This document shows, one piece after another, positions 23,025 through 32,204 of a DNA stretch of 64,000 bases. Source of the DNA: Paenibacillus nasutitermitis (lineage in GTDB: Bacteria > Bacillota > Bacilli > Paenibacillales > Paenibacillaceae). Under the pieces are notes generated by a model. It had not been told where the DNA came from. It saw only the letters and a list, made by a program, of their open reading frames with translations, and made no database searches. Position numbers and translations under genes: made by a program. Numbering within the stretch: position 1 is the first letter of the stretch; each line of letters starts with the position of its first letter. Location: assembly GCF_014641075.1 (NCBI RefSeq), contig NZ_BMHP01000004.1, positions 310,001 to 374,000 of the forward strand, in the 5' to 3' direction.

Positions 23025-25245
23025 AGAACCGACAGCGGAGCAAATTGCGGAGCAGCGGATTTATACGCAATTCGGCGTGACGGACGAGGAATACGGGCTG
23101 ATTTGCGGCTTTCTTGGACGCAAACCCAACTACACCGAGATCGGCGTTTTCAGCGTAATGTGGTCCGAGCACTGCTCCTACAAGAACTCCAAGCCGATTC
23201 TGAAGAAATTCCCGATTACCGGCCCCCGCGTTCTGATGGGACCTGGCGAAGGAGCAGGGATTGTCGATATTGGCGATAATCAGGCTGTCGTATTCAAGAT
23301 TGAATCGCATAACCATCCATCGGCAGTGGAGCCTTATCAGGGCGCGGCAACAGGCGTGGGCGGCATTATCCGTGATATTTTCTCCATGGGCGCCCGCCCG
23401 ATTGCGATTCTGAACAGCCTGCGTTTTGGCAAGCTGGAGAATCCGCGCGCGAAATATTTGTTTGAGCATGTAGTCAGCGGCATCGCCGGCTATGGCAACT
23501 GCATCGGTATTCCAACGGTCGGCGGAGAAGTGGTGTTCGACGACAGCTATGAAGGCAATCCGCTGGTTAACGCGATGTGCGTCGGTTTGATCGACCATGA
23601 CAAAATCCAGCGCGGCGTCGCCAAAGGCGTCGGCAATCCGGTCTTTTATGTAGGCCCGGCTACAGGGCGCGACGGTATTCACGGCGCGACCTTCGCTTCC
23701 GTTGAATTGTCCGAGGAGTCTGAAGAGAAGCGTACCGCGGTTCAGGTCGGCGATCCGTTCATGGAGAAGCTGGTCATGGAAGCGACGCTCGAGCTGATTG
23801 ATTCAGGCATCGTGCTCGGTATTCAGGACATGGGAGCGGCAGGCTTGACCTGCTCCAGCGCCGAGATGGCATCCAAGGCTGGCAACGGCCTGGAGCTGTA
23901 CCTGGATGAGGTGCCTCAGCGGGAATCCGGCATGACCCCTTATGAAATGATGCTGTCGGAATCGCAGGAACGGATGCTGTTCGTCGTTGAGCCGCAGCAT
24001 GAAGCGCAGGCGAGAGAGATTTTCGAGCGCTGGGGCATTATTTGCGCCAAGGTCGGAAAAGTAACCGATGATGGCCGCCTTCGTCTATTCCATCAAGGGC
24101 AGGAAGTCGCGGACATGCCGGTTACGGCGCTCGTAGACGAATGTCCGGTGTACAACAAACCTTCAAAGGAGCCGGCTTATTACGGAGAGAATGCGTCCGT
24201 GGATACCACGGCTTATCCGGAAGTAACGGATCTGGCGGGAGCGCTCAAGCAAGTTTTGGCTTCGCCGACTGTCGCCAGCAAAGAATGGGTATATAACCAG
24301 TATGACTATATGGTTCGTACCAGCACGGCGGTACAGCCTGGCTCCGATGCGGCGGTTGTGACCATCCGCGGAACCCGCAAAGGACTTGCCATGACAACAG
24401 ACTGCAACGGTCGTTATGTTTACCTTGATCCTGAAGTTGGCGGACAGATTGCTGTGTCGGAAGCGGCGCGCAATATCGTATGCTCCGGCGCTGAGCCGCT
24501 CGCCATCACGGATAATTTGAATTTCGGCAATCCTGAGAAACCAGAAGTGTTCTGGCAAATTGAGAAAGCGGCTGACGGGATTTCGGAAGCCTGCCGGATT
24601 TTGGATACGCCTGTCATTGGCGGCAATGTCAGCTTGTACAATGAGAATGCCAAAGGCGCGATTTATCCGACTCCGGTAATCGGCATGGTCGGTCTCATCC
24701 ATGATGTGGACCATATTACGACGCAAGGGTTCAAACAAGCCGGCGACTCGATCATTTTGCTTGGCGAAACCAAGAATGAGCTTGGCGGAAGTGAGCTTCA
24801 GCATGTGCTGCATGGCAAAGCCGAAGGCCGTCCGCCACAGATCGATTTGGCGGTCGAGAAGAAGCTGCAAGGCGCTGTACTTGGCGCCATCCAGCAGGGA
24901 CTTGTCGCTTCGGCGCATGACCTGTCAGAAGGCGGTCTTGCAGTCGCGCTGGCGGAATCCTGCATCAGCGGCAAGCTTGGCGCTGAAGTTAACCTGACAA
25001 CGGACCTTCGCCCGGATGTGGCCTTGTTCAGCGAAACCCAGTCGCGTATTCTGCTTTCCGCAAGCGCGGAGCAGGCGGCGAAACTGACGGCCTATCTGAC
25101 GGAGCAAGGCGTACCTAACGCTGCAATCGGCGTTGTCCGTGGCAGCGGACTGACCCTGAACATCAATGGCAAACCGGGCATCGATGAGCCGGTTGAGCAA
25201 CTGGAGAAGGTCTGGAAGGATGCGATTCCATGTCTGATGAAGTAA
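23002..25245 (+). CDS. purL: Phosphoribosylformylglycinamidine synthase, PurL synthetase subunit
   Basis: The 747-residue small-type PurL uses ATP and PurQ-derived ammonia to turn FGAR into FGAM. Motifs include MWSEHCSYKNSK, KIESHNHPSAVEPYQG and GVGGIIRD. Length is that of the Gram-positive form lacking the fused glutaminase. Start and stop overlap purQ and purF, so translation is coupled. Confidence 0.97.
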   Translation: MAQQLTAKEPTAEQIAEQRIYTQFGVTDEEYGLICGFLGRKPNYTEIGVFSVMWSEHCSYKNSKPILKKFPITGPRVLMGPGEGAGIVDIGDNQAVVFKIESHNHPSAVEPYQGAATGVGGIIRDIFSMGARPIAILNSLRFGKLENPRAKYLFEHVVSGIAGYGNCIGIPTVGGEVVFDDSYEGNPLVNAMCVGLIDHDKIQRGVAKGVGNPVFYVGPATGRDGIHGATFASVELSEESEEKRTAVQVGDPFMEKLVMEATLELIDSGIVLGIQDMGAAGLTCSSAEMASKAGNGLELYLDEVPQRESGMTPYEMMLSESQERMLFVVEPQHEAQAREIFERWGIICAKVGKVTDDGRLRLFHQGQEVADMPVTALVDECPVYNKPSKEPAYYGENASVDTTAYPEVTDLAGALKQVLASPTVASKEWVYNQYDYMVRTSTAVQPGSDAAVVTIRGTRKGLAMTTDCNGRYVYLDPEVGGQIAVSEAARNIVCSGAEPLAITDNLNFGNPEKPEVFWQIEKAADGISEACRILDTPVIGGNVSLYNENAKGAIYPTPVIGMVGLIHDVDHITTQGFKQAGDSIILLGETKNELGGSELQHVLHGKAEGRPPQIDLAVEKKLQGAVLGAIQQGLVASAHDLSEGGLAVALAESCISGKLGAEVNLTTDLRPDVALFSETQSRILLSASAEQAAKLTAYLTEQGVPNAAIGVVRGSGLTLNINGKPGIDEPVEQLEKVWKDAIPCLMK

Positions 25246-26711
25246 TGCAGCTTTCACAGCTGTGGACGGGCTCTCATTATAATGAGGGCATAGGACGGGA
25301 CGACATTTTTGATAAATTGCGCGAGGAATGCGGCGTGTTCGGGGCTTTCAATATCCCCGACGCTTCGTCTCTTGGCTATTACGGCCTGCATGCCCTGCAG
25401 CACAGAGGCGAAGAAAGCTCCGGGATGTGCACGGTGGACTCCAGGAACGGCGGATCATTCAATTACTACCGCGGCATGGGGCTGGTCAAGGAAGTATTCA
25501 ATCAGGAGCGCCTTGACGGGCTGCCTGGGGACCGCGTCATCGGGCATGTCCGGTATTCGACTGCGGGTGAGAGCAAGTTGGGCAATGCGCAGCCGCTTAT
25601 CTTCAAATACCGGGACGGCGATCTGGCCGTTGCGACGAATGGCAATATTGTCAATGCTCCCTCCATCCGCGAGGAATTGGAGCAGCAGGGCTCCATCTTT
25701 CAGACAACGAGCGATACGGAAGTGATCGCGCATCTGATTGCCCGCTCCAGCAAGGATTTTGTTTCGGCTGCCAAGGATGCGCTGCAGCGTCTTATCGGCG
25801 GTTTCGCTTTTCTGATTATGACTAACGGCAAGCTGCTTGTGGCATCTGATGCGCATGGACTGCGACCGCTGGTGATGGGCAAGCTTGGCGAAGGGTATGT
25901 GTTCGCTTCCGAGACCTGCGCGCTGGAGACCTGCGGAGCTGTTTATGAGCGGGATGTGCAGCCGGGAGAGCTGATCATACTGGACAGCGACGGCATTCGT
26001 TTCGATCGTTTCGAGAAGCTGGAGCGCCGCGCGACCTGCGCGATGGAATATATTTATTTTGCCCGGCCGGACAGCGATATTAACGGGATTAACCTTCATT
26101 CCGCCCGCAAACGGATGGGGCAGAAGCTGGCGCTTGAATCCTTTGTCGATGCGGATGTGGTTACGGGGGTACCGGATTCCAGTATTTCCGCCGCGATCGG
26201 CTACGCCGAGCAGACCGGCATCCCGTATGAGCTTGGCCTGATCAAAAATAAATATACCGGCCGCACGTTCATCCAGCCTTCCCAGGAGCTTCGCGAGAAA
26301 GGCGTCAAGATGAAGCTGTCGGCTGTTCGCAAGGTGGTCGAAGGCAAGCGAGTAGTCATGATCGACGATTCCATAGTGCGCGGCACCACCTCGCTGCGGA
26401 TCGTCAACCTGCTTCGCGAAGCGGGGGCAACAGAAGTGCATGTGCGGATTACGTCGCCGCCTTTTATGAATCCTTGTTATTACGGGATTGATACGCCTGA
26501 CCGCAAGGAGCTGATCGCTTCACAGAAAACGGTCGAGGAGATCCGGCAGGCCATCAATGCGGATTCGATTACCTTTTTGAGTCATGAAGGCTTTATTGAG
26601 GCTGTGGGCGGGAATGACGGAGAATTTAACCGCGGCATGTGCATGGCTTGCTTCGACAATGATTATCCGACGCCTGTCGATCCAACCTCGGAGAAAAGCT
26701 GCAGCTGCTAA
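25230..26711 (+). CDS. purF: Amidophosphoribosyltransferase
   Basis: The 493-residue enzyme commits PRPP to purine synthesis. The nucleophile Cys34 in CGVFGAF is preceded by 33 residues, a longer leader than the 11-residue propeptide of Bacillus subtilis PurF; starting at Met6 (ATG 25245) would leave 28. The PRPP loop is VVMIDDSIVRGTTS. C-terminal Cys residues in CMACFDNDYPT and the end SCSC fit the Fe-S cluster type of enzyme. AAGGA precedes ATG 25230. Confidence 0.97.
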   Translation: MSDEVMQLSQLWTGSHYNEGIGRDDIFDKLREECGVFGAFNIPDASSLGYYGLHALQHRGEESSGMCTVDSRNGGSFNYYRGMGLVKEVFNQERLDGLPGDRVIGHVRYSTAGESKLGNAQPLIFKYRDGDLAVATNGNIVNAPSIREELEQQGSIFQTTSDTEVIAHLIARSSKDFVSAAKDALQRLIGGFAFLIMTNGKLLVASDAHGLRPLVMGKLGEGYVFASETCALETCGAVYERDVQPGELIILDSDGIRFDRFEKLERRATCAMEYIYFARPDSDINGINLHSARKRMGQKLALESFVDADVVTGVPDSSISAAIGYAEQTGIPYELGLIKNKYTGRTFIQPSQELREKGVKMKLSAVRKVVEGKRVVMIDDSIVRGTTSLRIVNLLREAGATEVHVRITSPPFMNPCYYGIDTPDRKELIASQKTVEEIRQAINADSITFLSHEGFIEAVGGNDGEFNRGMCMACFDNDYPTPVDPTSEKSCSC

Positions 26712-26834
26712 ACCGGCGAATGAATGAATTTGACGGTTCACGAGGCTTTGATAAGTTTGGTTATGGACGGGATGTATAATAAATGGAATTAACCCTAAGC
26801 GGGATTAATTGACTAAGCGTAAGGAGTGACTCTG

Positions 26835-27878
26835 GTGGCAGAAGCGTACAAAGAAGCCGGCGTTGACATTGCGGCGGGCAACGAAGCGGTCGAACGGATG
26901 AAGAAGCATGTAAAGAAAACGTTTCGCCCGGAAGTCCTGACGGAGCTTGGCGGCTTCGGAGGCCTGTTCGGACTGGATAAAGACAAGTACGAGGAACCGG
27001 TACTGGTCTCGGGAACCGACGGTGTCGGCACTAAGCTGAAAATCGCCTTTGCCATGGATAAGCATGATACGATCGGTATCGATGCGGTCGCGATGTGCGT
27101 AAATGACATTGTGGTTCAAGGGGCGGAGCCTCTGTTCTTCCTGGATTATCTGGCCTGCGGCAAAGTGGAGCCGGAGAAGATCGAAGCGATTGTCAAAGGC
27201 ATCGCCGATGGCTGCGTGCAGTCCGGCTGTGCGCTGATCGGCGGCGAGACAGCCGAAATGCCGGGCATGTACCAAGGGGAAGAATATGATATCGCCGGGT
27301 TTACCGTTGGTATCGTCGACAAGAAGAAAATCATCGACGGATCGACGATTGCGCCCGGGGATGTTGTAATTGGCCTGGCATCCAGCGGTATCCACAGCAA
27401 CGGGTTCTCTCTGGTGCGCAAGCTGCTGCTTGAGAAGAGCGGCTATTCGCTTGACCAGGAGCTGCCGGAGCTGGAAGGACGCAAGCTCGGCGATGTTATT
27501 ATTGAGCCGACGCGAATCTATGTGAAATCGGCGCTTGAGCTGATTAAACGCGTGAGCGTTAAAGGCATGGCGCATATTACCGGCGGAGGATTTATCGAGA
27601 ATATTCCCCGGGTGCTGCCGCAAGGCGTGAATGTGGAAGTGGAATACGGATCATGGCCGATCCAGCCGATCTTCAACCTGATGCAGGAGAAAGGCAATAT
27701 CACCAACCGCGATATGTTTACCACGTTTAATATGGGCGTCGGAATGATTGTGGTCGTCTCTGCGGATCAGGCAGAAGAAGCGCTGCGTGCGGCGAATGAG
27801 CTTGGCGAGCAGGCTTACCGCATTGGACGCGTTACGGAAGGAAGCCGCATCGTGACCTTTACAGGAGCGGATGTCTAA
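26835..27878 (+). CDS. purM: Phosphoribosylformylglycinamidine cyclo-ligase (AIR synthase)
   Basis: The 347-residue enzyme closes the imidazole ring of AIR using ATP. Near the start are YKEAGVDI, LVSGTDGVGTKL and DAVAMCVNDI. AAGGAG ends 8 nt before GTG 26835; an earlier GTG at 26826 overlaps that site and is unlikely. A 123-bp gap separates it from purF and contains TATAAT at 26775 with no good -35. The stop overlaps the purN ATG. Confidence 0.96.
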   Translation: MAEAYKEAGVDIAAGNEAVERMKKHVKKTFRPEVLTELGGFGGLFGLDKDKYEEPVLVSGTDGVGTKLKIAFAMDKHDTIGIDAVAMCVNDIVVQGAEPLFFLDYLACGKVEPEKIEAIVKGIADGCVQSGCALIGGETAEMPGMYQGEEYDIAGFTVGIVDKKKIIDGSTIAPGDVVIGLASSGIHSNGFSLVRKLLLEKSGYSLDQELPELEGRKLGDVIIEPTRIYVKSALELIKRVSVKGMAHITGGGFIENIPRVLPQGVNVEVEYGSWPIQPIFNLMQEKGNITNRDMFTTFNMGVGMIVVVSADQAEEALRAANELGEQAYRIGRVTEGSRIVTFTGADV

Positions 27879-28504
27879 TGGCTGAGTTGCGGATGGCCGT
27901 ATTTGCCTCGGGGCAGGGAACGAACTTCCAGGCGCTCGCGGATGCGGCCAAACAAGGAAGGCTCGAGGGCGCAAGCCTCGAGCTTCTTGTTTGTGATAAG
28001 CCCCAGGCGCCGGTTGTAGGCCGGGCGCGGCGCGCGGGCATTCAGACGCATCTGTTTGAACCGCGGAATTATTCTTCGCGTGAAGCTTATGAGCAGGAAA
28101 TCCATGACGAGCTGCAGCGGCGCGGAATTGAGCTTGTGGTGCTGGCCGGGTATATGCGTATTATTACACCCGTGCTTGTGGAGCCCTATTATGGACGGAT
28201 GATCAACGTGCATCCGGCGCTGCTGCCGGCTTTTCCCGGCGTAAACGGGATCAGGCAGGCGCTGGACTACGGCGTGAAGGTGACGGGGGTCACGGTTCAT
28301 TATGTAGACGGCGGCATGGACAGCGGACCGATTATTGCCCAGCGGACAGTAGCGGTGCACGATGACGATACGGAAGCAACGCTTGCCCCGCGAATTCACG
28401 CGGCGGAGCAAGAGCTGCTCCCTTGGGTGGTCGGACGTATTGCCGCGGGAGCGGTTTCGCTTGATGGCAGGCATGTTGCGGTTAAAGGACTGCAGGGGAG
28501 TTAA
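27878..28504 (+). CDS. purN: Phosphoribosylglycinamide formyltransferase
   Basis: The 208-residue enzyme transfers a formyl group from 10-formyl-THF to GAR. The N-terminus AVFASGQGTNFQAL, MINVHPALLPAFPG with the catalytic His, and the ending typical of PurN are present. The catalytic region TGVTVHYVDGGMDSGPI matches. It overlaps purM by one base (TAATG). Confidence 0.96.
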   Translation: MAELRMAVFASGQGTNFQALADAAKQGRLEGASLELLVCDKPQAPVVGRARRAGIQTHLFEPRNYSSREAYEQEIHDELQRRGIELVVLAGYMRIITPVLVEPYYGRMINVHPALLPAFPGVNGIRQALDYGVKVTGVTVHYVDGGMDSGPIIAQRTVAVHDDDTEATLAPRIHAAEQELLPWVVGRIAAGAVSLDGRHVAVKGLQGS

Positions 28505-28514
28505 TTTTATAAGC

Positions 28515-28534
28515 AGCCTTTATGGAGGCTTTTT
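28515..28534 (+). terminator. Weak intrinsic terminator between purN and purH
   Basis: AGCCT/AGGCT around a six-base loop is followed by TTTTT. The five-base stem suggests partial termination inside the operon, which would reduce purH and purD expression relative to the upstream genes. Confidence 0.5.
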
Positions 28535-28634
28535 GAAGGATTAAGGAAGGCATCGCAGGCGTCTAAGGCTTCTACGGAAGAGAAGCAGGATTTAGTATAT
28601 CGCGTCGCAATTATACTTTTGGGAGGGTACCCTA

Positions 28635-30182
28635 TTGGCTATTCGCAGAGCGTTAATTAGTGTATCGGATAAAACGGGCATTGTGGAGTTTTCGCGGGCA
28701 TTGGCGGGACTTGGCGTGCAAATCATTTCAACTGGTGGCACCGCCAGCCTGCTGGAGAAGGAAGGCGTTCCGGTTGTCGGGATCTCCGACGTGACGGGGT
28801 TTCCGGAAATTCTCGACGGACGTGTCAAAACGCTGCACCCCGCTGTCCACAGCGGATTGCTTGCTGTCCGTGACGATGAAGAACACCAGAAGGCGATGAA
28901 AGACCTGGGATTGGATTATATCGATATGGTCGTAGTCAATCTTTATCCGTTCGCGGCTACGATTGCCAAGCCCGATGTTACGTATGAGGATGCTATCGAG
29001 AACATCGATATCGGCGGACCGACGATGCTCCGCTCGGCTGCGAAGAACCACGCATTTGTGACCGTCATCGTGGATGCTGCCGATTATGCAGGCGTGCTGG
29101 AGGAAATCAAGACGGCAAGCGACACCACGCTTGAAACACGCAAACGCCTCGCGGCCAAAGTATTCCGCCACACCGGCGCTTATGACGCGCTGATCGGCGA
29201 TTATCTCTCCAAGCTGGGCGGCGAGCCGCTTCCGGAGCGTTATACCGTGACGTACGAGAAAGTTCAGGACCTCCGCTACGGGGAAAATCCGCATCAGCAG
29301 GCTGCGTTCTACCGCAAGCCGCTGGCCGCTGAAGGCAATATTACGACAGCCCGGCAGCTGCATGGCAAGGAGCTGTCCTACAACAACATTAACGATGCCA
29401 ACGCAGCGCTTGCCATTGTCAAGGAATTCAATGAGCCGGCCGTAGTGGCCGTCAAGCACATGAATCCTTGCGGCGTGGGCATCGGCAGCGATATTCACGA
29501 AGCCTATCAAAAAGCATATTCGGCCGATCCGACCTCCATCTTCGGCGGCATCGTCGCGGCAAACCGCACGATCGGGGTGGAAACCGCACAGCTGCTCAGC
29601 GAGATTTTTCTGGAGATTGTTATCGCTCCGGACTTTACGCCTGAGGCGCTGGACGTGCTGACCAAGAAGAAGAATATCCGCCTGATGAAGCTCGGTGAGC
29701 TGCAGGCGGCCGCGGAGCGCAAGCCGGAATGGCTGGTCACCAGCGTAGATGGCGGCATGCTCGTTCAGGAGAGCGATGTGCACAGCCTGACGCCGGAGGA
29801 TATCAAGGTCGTTACCAACCGCAAGCCGACGGATGAAGAGCTGAAGCAGCTGCTGTTTGGCTGGAAAGTCGTGAAACACGTCAAGTCCAATGCCATCCTG
29901 CTAGCAGCCGATAACATGACGGTTGGCGTAGGCGCGGGTCAGATGAACCGGGTAGGTGCTGCTCGCATTGCTATTGAACAGGCAGGCGAAAAAGCGCAGG
30001 GAGCGGTGCTGGCATCGGATGCGTTTTTCCCGATGGGCGATACCGTTGAACTGGCTGCCAAAGCGGGCATCACGGCTATTATCCAGCCGGGCGGCTCGAT
30101 CAAAGACGAAGAATCCATCGCAGCGGCAAATGCCCATAATATCGCGATGGTCGTGACGGGCGTCCGTCATTTTAAACATTAA
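28635..30182 (+). CDS. purH: Bifunctional AICAR transformylase / IMP cyclohydrolase
   Basis: The 515-residue enzyme makes the last two steps to IMP. The N-terminal MGS-like cyclohydrolase domain has SVSDKTGI and ISTGGTA. The transformylase domain has VQDLRYGENPHQQA and the Lys-His pair in VKHMNPCG. The start codon is TTG at 28635 behind GGGAGGG at 7 nt. Full length. Confidence 0.97.
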   Translation: MAIRRALISVSDKTGIVEFSRALAGLGVQIISTGGTASLLEKEGVPVVGISDVTGFPEILDGRVKTLHPAVHSGLLAVRDDEEHQKAMKDLGLDYIDMVVVNLYPFAATIAKPDVTYEDAIENIDIGGPTMLRSAAKNHAFVTVIVDAADYAGVLEEIKTASDTTLETRKRLAAKVFRHTGAYDALIGDYLSKLGGEPLPERYTVTYEKVQDLRYGENPHQQAAFYRKPLAAEGNITTARQLHGKELSYNNINDANAALAIVKEFNEPAVVAVKHMNPCGVGIGSDIHEAYQKAYSADPTSIFGGIVAANRTIGVETAQLLSEIFLEIVIAPDFTPEALDVLTKKKNIRLMKLGELQAAAERKPEWLVTSVDGGMLVQESDVHSLTPEDIKVVTNRKPTDEELKQLLFGWKVVKHVKSNAILLAADNMTVGVGAGQMNRVGAARIAIEQAGEKAQGAVLASDAFFPMGDTVELAAKAGITAIIQPGGSIKDEESIAAANAHNIAMVVTGVRHFKH

Positions 30183-30224
30183 GAAGAGGTCTGGATTGGG
30201 TTTAACTTTGGGGGAGGGTTATCT

Positions 30225-31493
30225 GTGCGGATTATGGTTATCGGCGGCGGCGGGCGAGAGCATGCCATCGTTTGGGCGCTGAATAAAAGCGATAAAGTGA
30301 AGAAGATCTATTGCGCTCCGGGTAATGCCGGAATTGCAGAACTGGCGGAATGTGTTCCAATCACGGTTAACCGGTTTGCAGATTTGATCCAGTTCGCCTG
30401 CGACAATGAGGTGGATCTGGTTGTTGTCGGACCGGATGACCCGCTTGCGGACGGGATCGTCGATGCCTTCGAGGAGCGGAATATTCCGATCTACGGTCCG
30501 CGCAAGAACGCGGCGGCCATTGAAGGCAGCAAAATCTTCATGAAAAACCTGCTGAAGAAGTACAACATCCCGACAGCTAAATACGAGACGTTCACCGATC
30601 ATGCAGCTGCGCTTGCTTATCTTCGCGAGCAGACGGCACCTATTGTGGTCAAAGCGGATGGGCTTGCGGCCGGTAAAGGCGTTACGGTCGCTTATACGCT
30701 AGCGGAAGCGGAGCAGGCTCTGCATGATATGATGGTCGGCAAGGTGTTCGGCGAATCAGGCGGACGTGTCGTGATCGAGGAGTTCCTGGAGGGGCAGGAA
30801 ATGTCCATTTTGGCTTTTGTGGATGGGGAGAATGTCCGCGCCATGGTGCCGGCCCAGGATCACAAGCCGGTCTTCGACGGGGACAAAGGTCCGAATACCG
30901 GGGGAATGGGAACGTATACCCCACTTCCTCATATCGACCGGGCGCTTGTCGAGGATGCCATTGAGAACATCATCAAGCCGACTGCCAAAGCGATGGTCAG
31001 CGAAGGCTGCCCGTTCCGCGGTGTCTTGTTCGCCGGTCTGATGATCACCAAGGGCGGCGTCAAAACAATCGAGTTCAACGCGCGCATGGGCGATCCGGAG
31101 ACGCAGGTCGTGCTGCCGCGTCTGGAAACGGATCTGCTGGATATTATTCTGGCCTCGCTGAACGGCCGCCTGGACCAAATTAACATCACCTGGAGTGATG
31201 AGGCGGTCGTCTGTGTAATCGCCGCATCCGAGGGTTATCCGGCCGCTTATCCAAAAGGCCGCGTCATTACGGGACTGGATGCCGCCAAAGCACAAGGAGC
31301 ACTTGTTTTCCACGCCGGCACCGCTGAGCGTGACGGCGAGATTGTGACCAATGGCGGCCGCGTGCTTGGCATCGTCGGGCGCGGCAAGGATATTGCCGAA
31401 GCCCGCGCCCATGCCTATGAGGCGGCATCCGCCATTCATTTCGACGGCATGCACAGCCGCACGGATATTGCGGCCAAAGCGCTAAAAGGCTAG
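30225..31493 (+). CDS. purD: Phosphoribosylamine-glycine ligase
   Basis: The 422-residue ATP-grasp enzyme forms GAR from phosphoribosylamine and glycine. MVIGGGGREHAI, VKADGLAAGKGV and FNARMGDPETQ are PurD signatures. GTG 30225 follows GGGGGAGGG. It is the last gene of the operon; a strong terminator follows at 31660. Confidence 0.97.
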   Translation: MRIMVIGGGGREHAIVWALNKSDKVKKIYCAPGNAGIAELAECVPITVNRFADLIQFACDNEVDLVVVGPDDPLADGIVDAFEERNIPIYGPRKNAAAIEGSKIFMKNLLKKYNIPTAKYETFTDHAAALAYLREQTAPIVVKADGLAAGKGVTVAYTLAEAEQALHDMMVGKVFGESGGRVVIEEFLEGQEMSILAFVDGENVRAMVPAQDHKPVFDGDKGPNTGGMGTYTPLPHIDRALVEDAIENIIKPTAKAMVSEGCPFRGVLFAGLMITKGGVKTIEFNARMGDPETQVVLPRLETDLLDIILASLNGRLDQINITWSDEAVVCVIAASEGYPAAYPKGRVITGLDAAKAQGALVFHAGTAERDGEIVTNGGRVLGIVGRGKDIAEARAHAYEAASAIHFDGMHSRTDIAAKALKG

Positions 31494-31659
31494 CAAAAAG
31501 CGATATGGATCATCCTGTGACTGATATCTCAGAATAGGATATCGAGATTGCAGGATCCGCTTATAAAGCCGAATTGGTTTGGCTTTACTTTATGAATCGC
31601 TGACTGATTTGCGTAATTACACACCATGTTAAATTTTTAGCCGCTCATGGCTCACCTGA

Positions 31660-31691
31660 CACCGCTTCGTAACCGGAAGCGGTGTTTTTTT
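31660..31691 (+). terminator. Terminator of the purine operon
   Basis: CACCGCTTC/GAAGCGGTG closes a hairpin followed by seven T residues, about 165 bp after purD. Confidence 0.9.
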
Positions 31692-31762
31692 ATTGGGGGA
31701 AGAGACTATTGTGAAAGGATAATATTGAGGGGATTGCGTACACGGTGACGGCGGCCCATGGG

Positions 31763-32114
31763 GCTGTAAGCCGGAAAAACCTTGCTGCAGCATACGCGAG
31801 GGAAGATGAAGCACTGTAAGCCGGGGATTCCTTGCTGCAGCAGGTGGAAGCGGCGGAACAGGCGGCCCATGGGGCTATAAGCCGGAAAAACCTTGCTGCA
31901 GCAAGCGTATTGGAAGAAGAGGCGCTGTAAGCCGGAAATTCCTTGCTGCAGCAAGCGTGAGGGAAGATAAAGCGCTATAAGCAGGAAAAACCTTGCTGCA
32001 GCATGCGTGATAGAAGATGAATCGCTGTAAGCGGGAAAAACCTTGCTGCAGCCGAGGGAAGCAGGGAAACGGGCGGGACGTGGGAGTGTGAGCTGGAAGA
32101 ACCAATTTGCTGCA
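31763..32114 (+). repeat. Seven-unit repeat array with 50/61-bp spacing
   Basis: Cores of about 30 bp, each with a CTGTAAGC-like 5' part and CCTTGCTGCAG at the 3' part, start at 31763, 31813, 31874, 31924, 31974, 32024 and, decayed, near 32085. The spacing is 50, 61, 50, 50, 50 and 61. Interval sequences resemble each other, for example AGCGTGAGGGAAGATAAAG and its neighbours. The period is not a multiple of three, so translated peptides change frame from unit to unit. The same family occurs at 11649-11836. It lies between the pur terminator and the helicase gene. Confidence 0.85.
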
Positions 32115-32142
32115 GGCAGTCTGCGTCCGCCAGGCCTATACT

Positions 32143-32204
32143 AAAAAACTCAAAGCCCTTGCGTCACGAGAAAATATCTCGGCAGACCGGGGCTTCGAGT
32201 TTTA
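32143..32204. terminator. Bidirectional terminator, mainly for the helicase gene
   Basis: AAAACTC and AAGCCC pair with GGGCTT and GAGTTTT, with A-runs on the left and T-runs on the right, so it can work on either strand. It overlaps the stop codon of the minus-strand helicase. Confidence 0.7.

Noticed and set aside
26730..26780. Internal promoter before purM
   Set aside because: A perfect TATAAT exists at 26775, but no -35 lies at 16-18 bp.
31706..32105. Small proteins rich in LQQGF and CCSKVF repeats on the minus strand
   Set aside because: The repeated peptide changes frame between neighbouring units because the period is 50 bp, and no ribosome binding site is present. The frames are by-products of the repeat.
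31763..32114. CRISPR array
   Set aside because: Units share a core with even spacing, but cores vary at many positions, intervals resemble each other, one interval is longer by 11 bp twice, and no cas gene is near.
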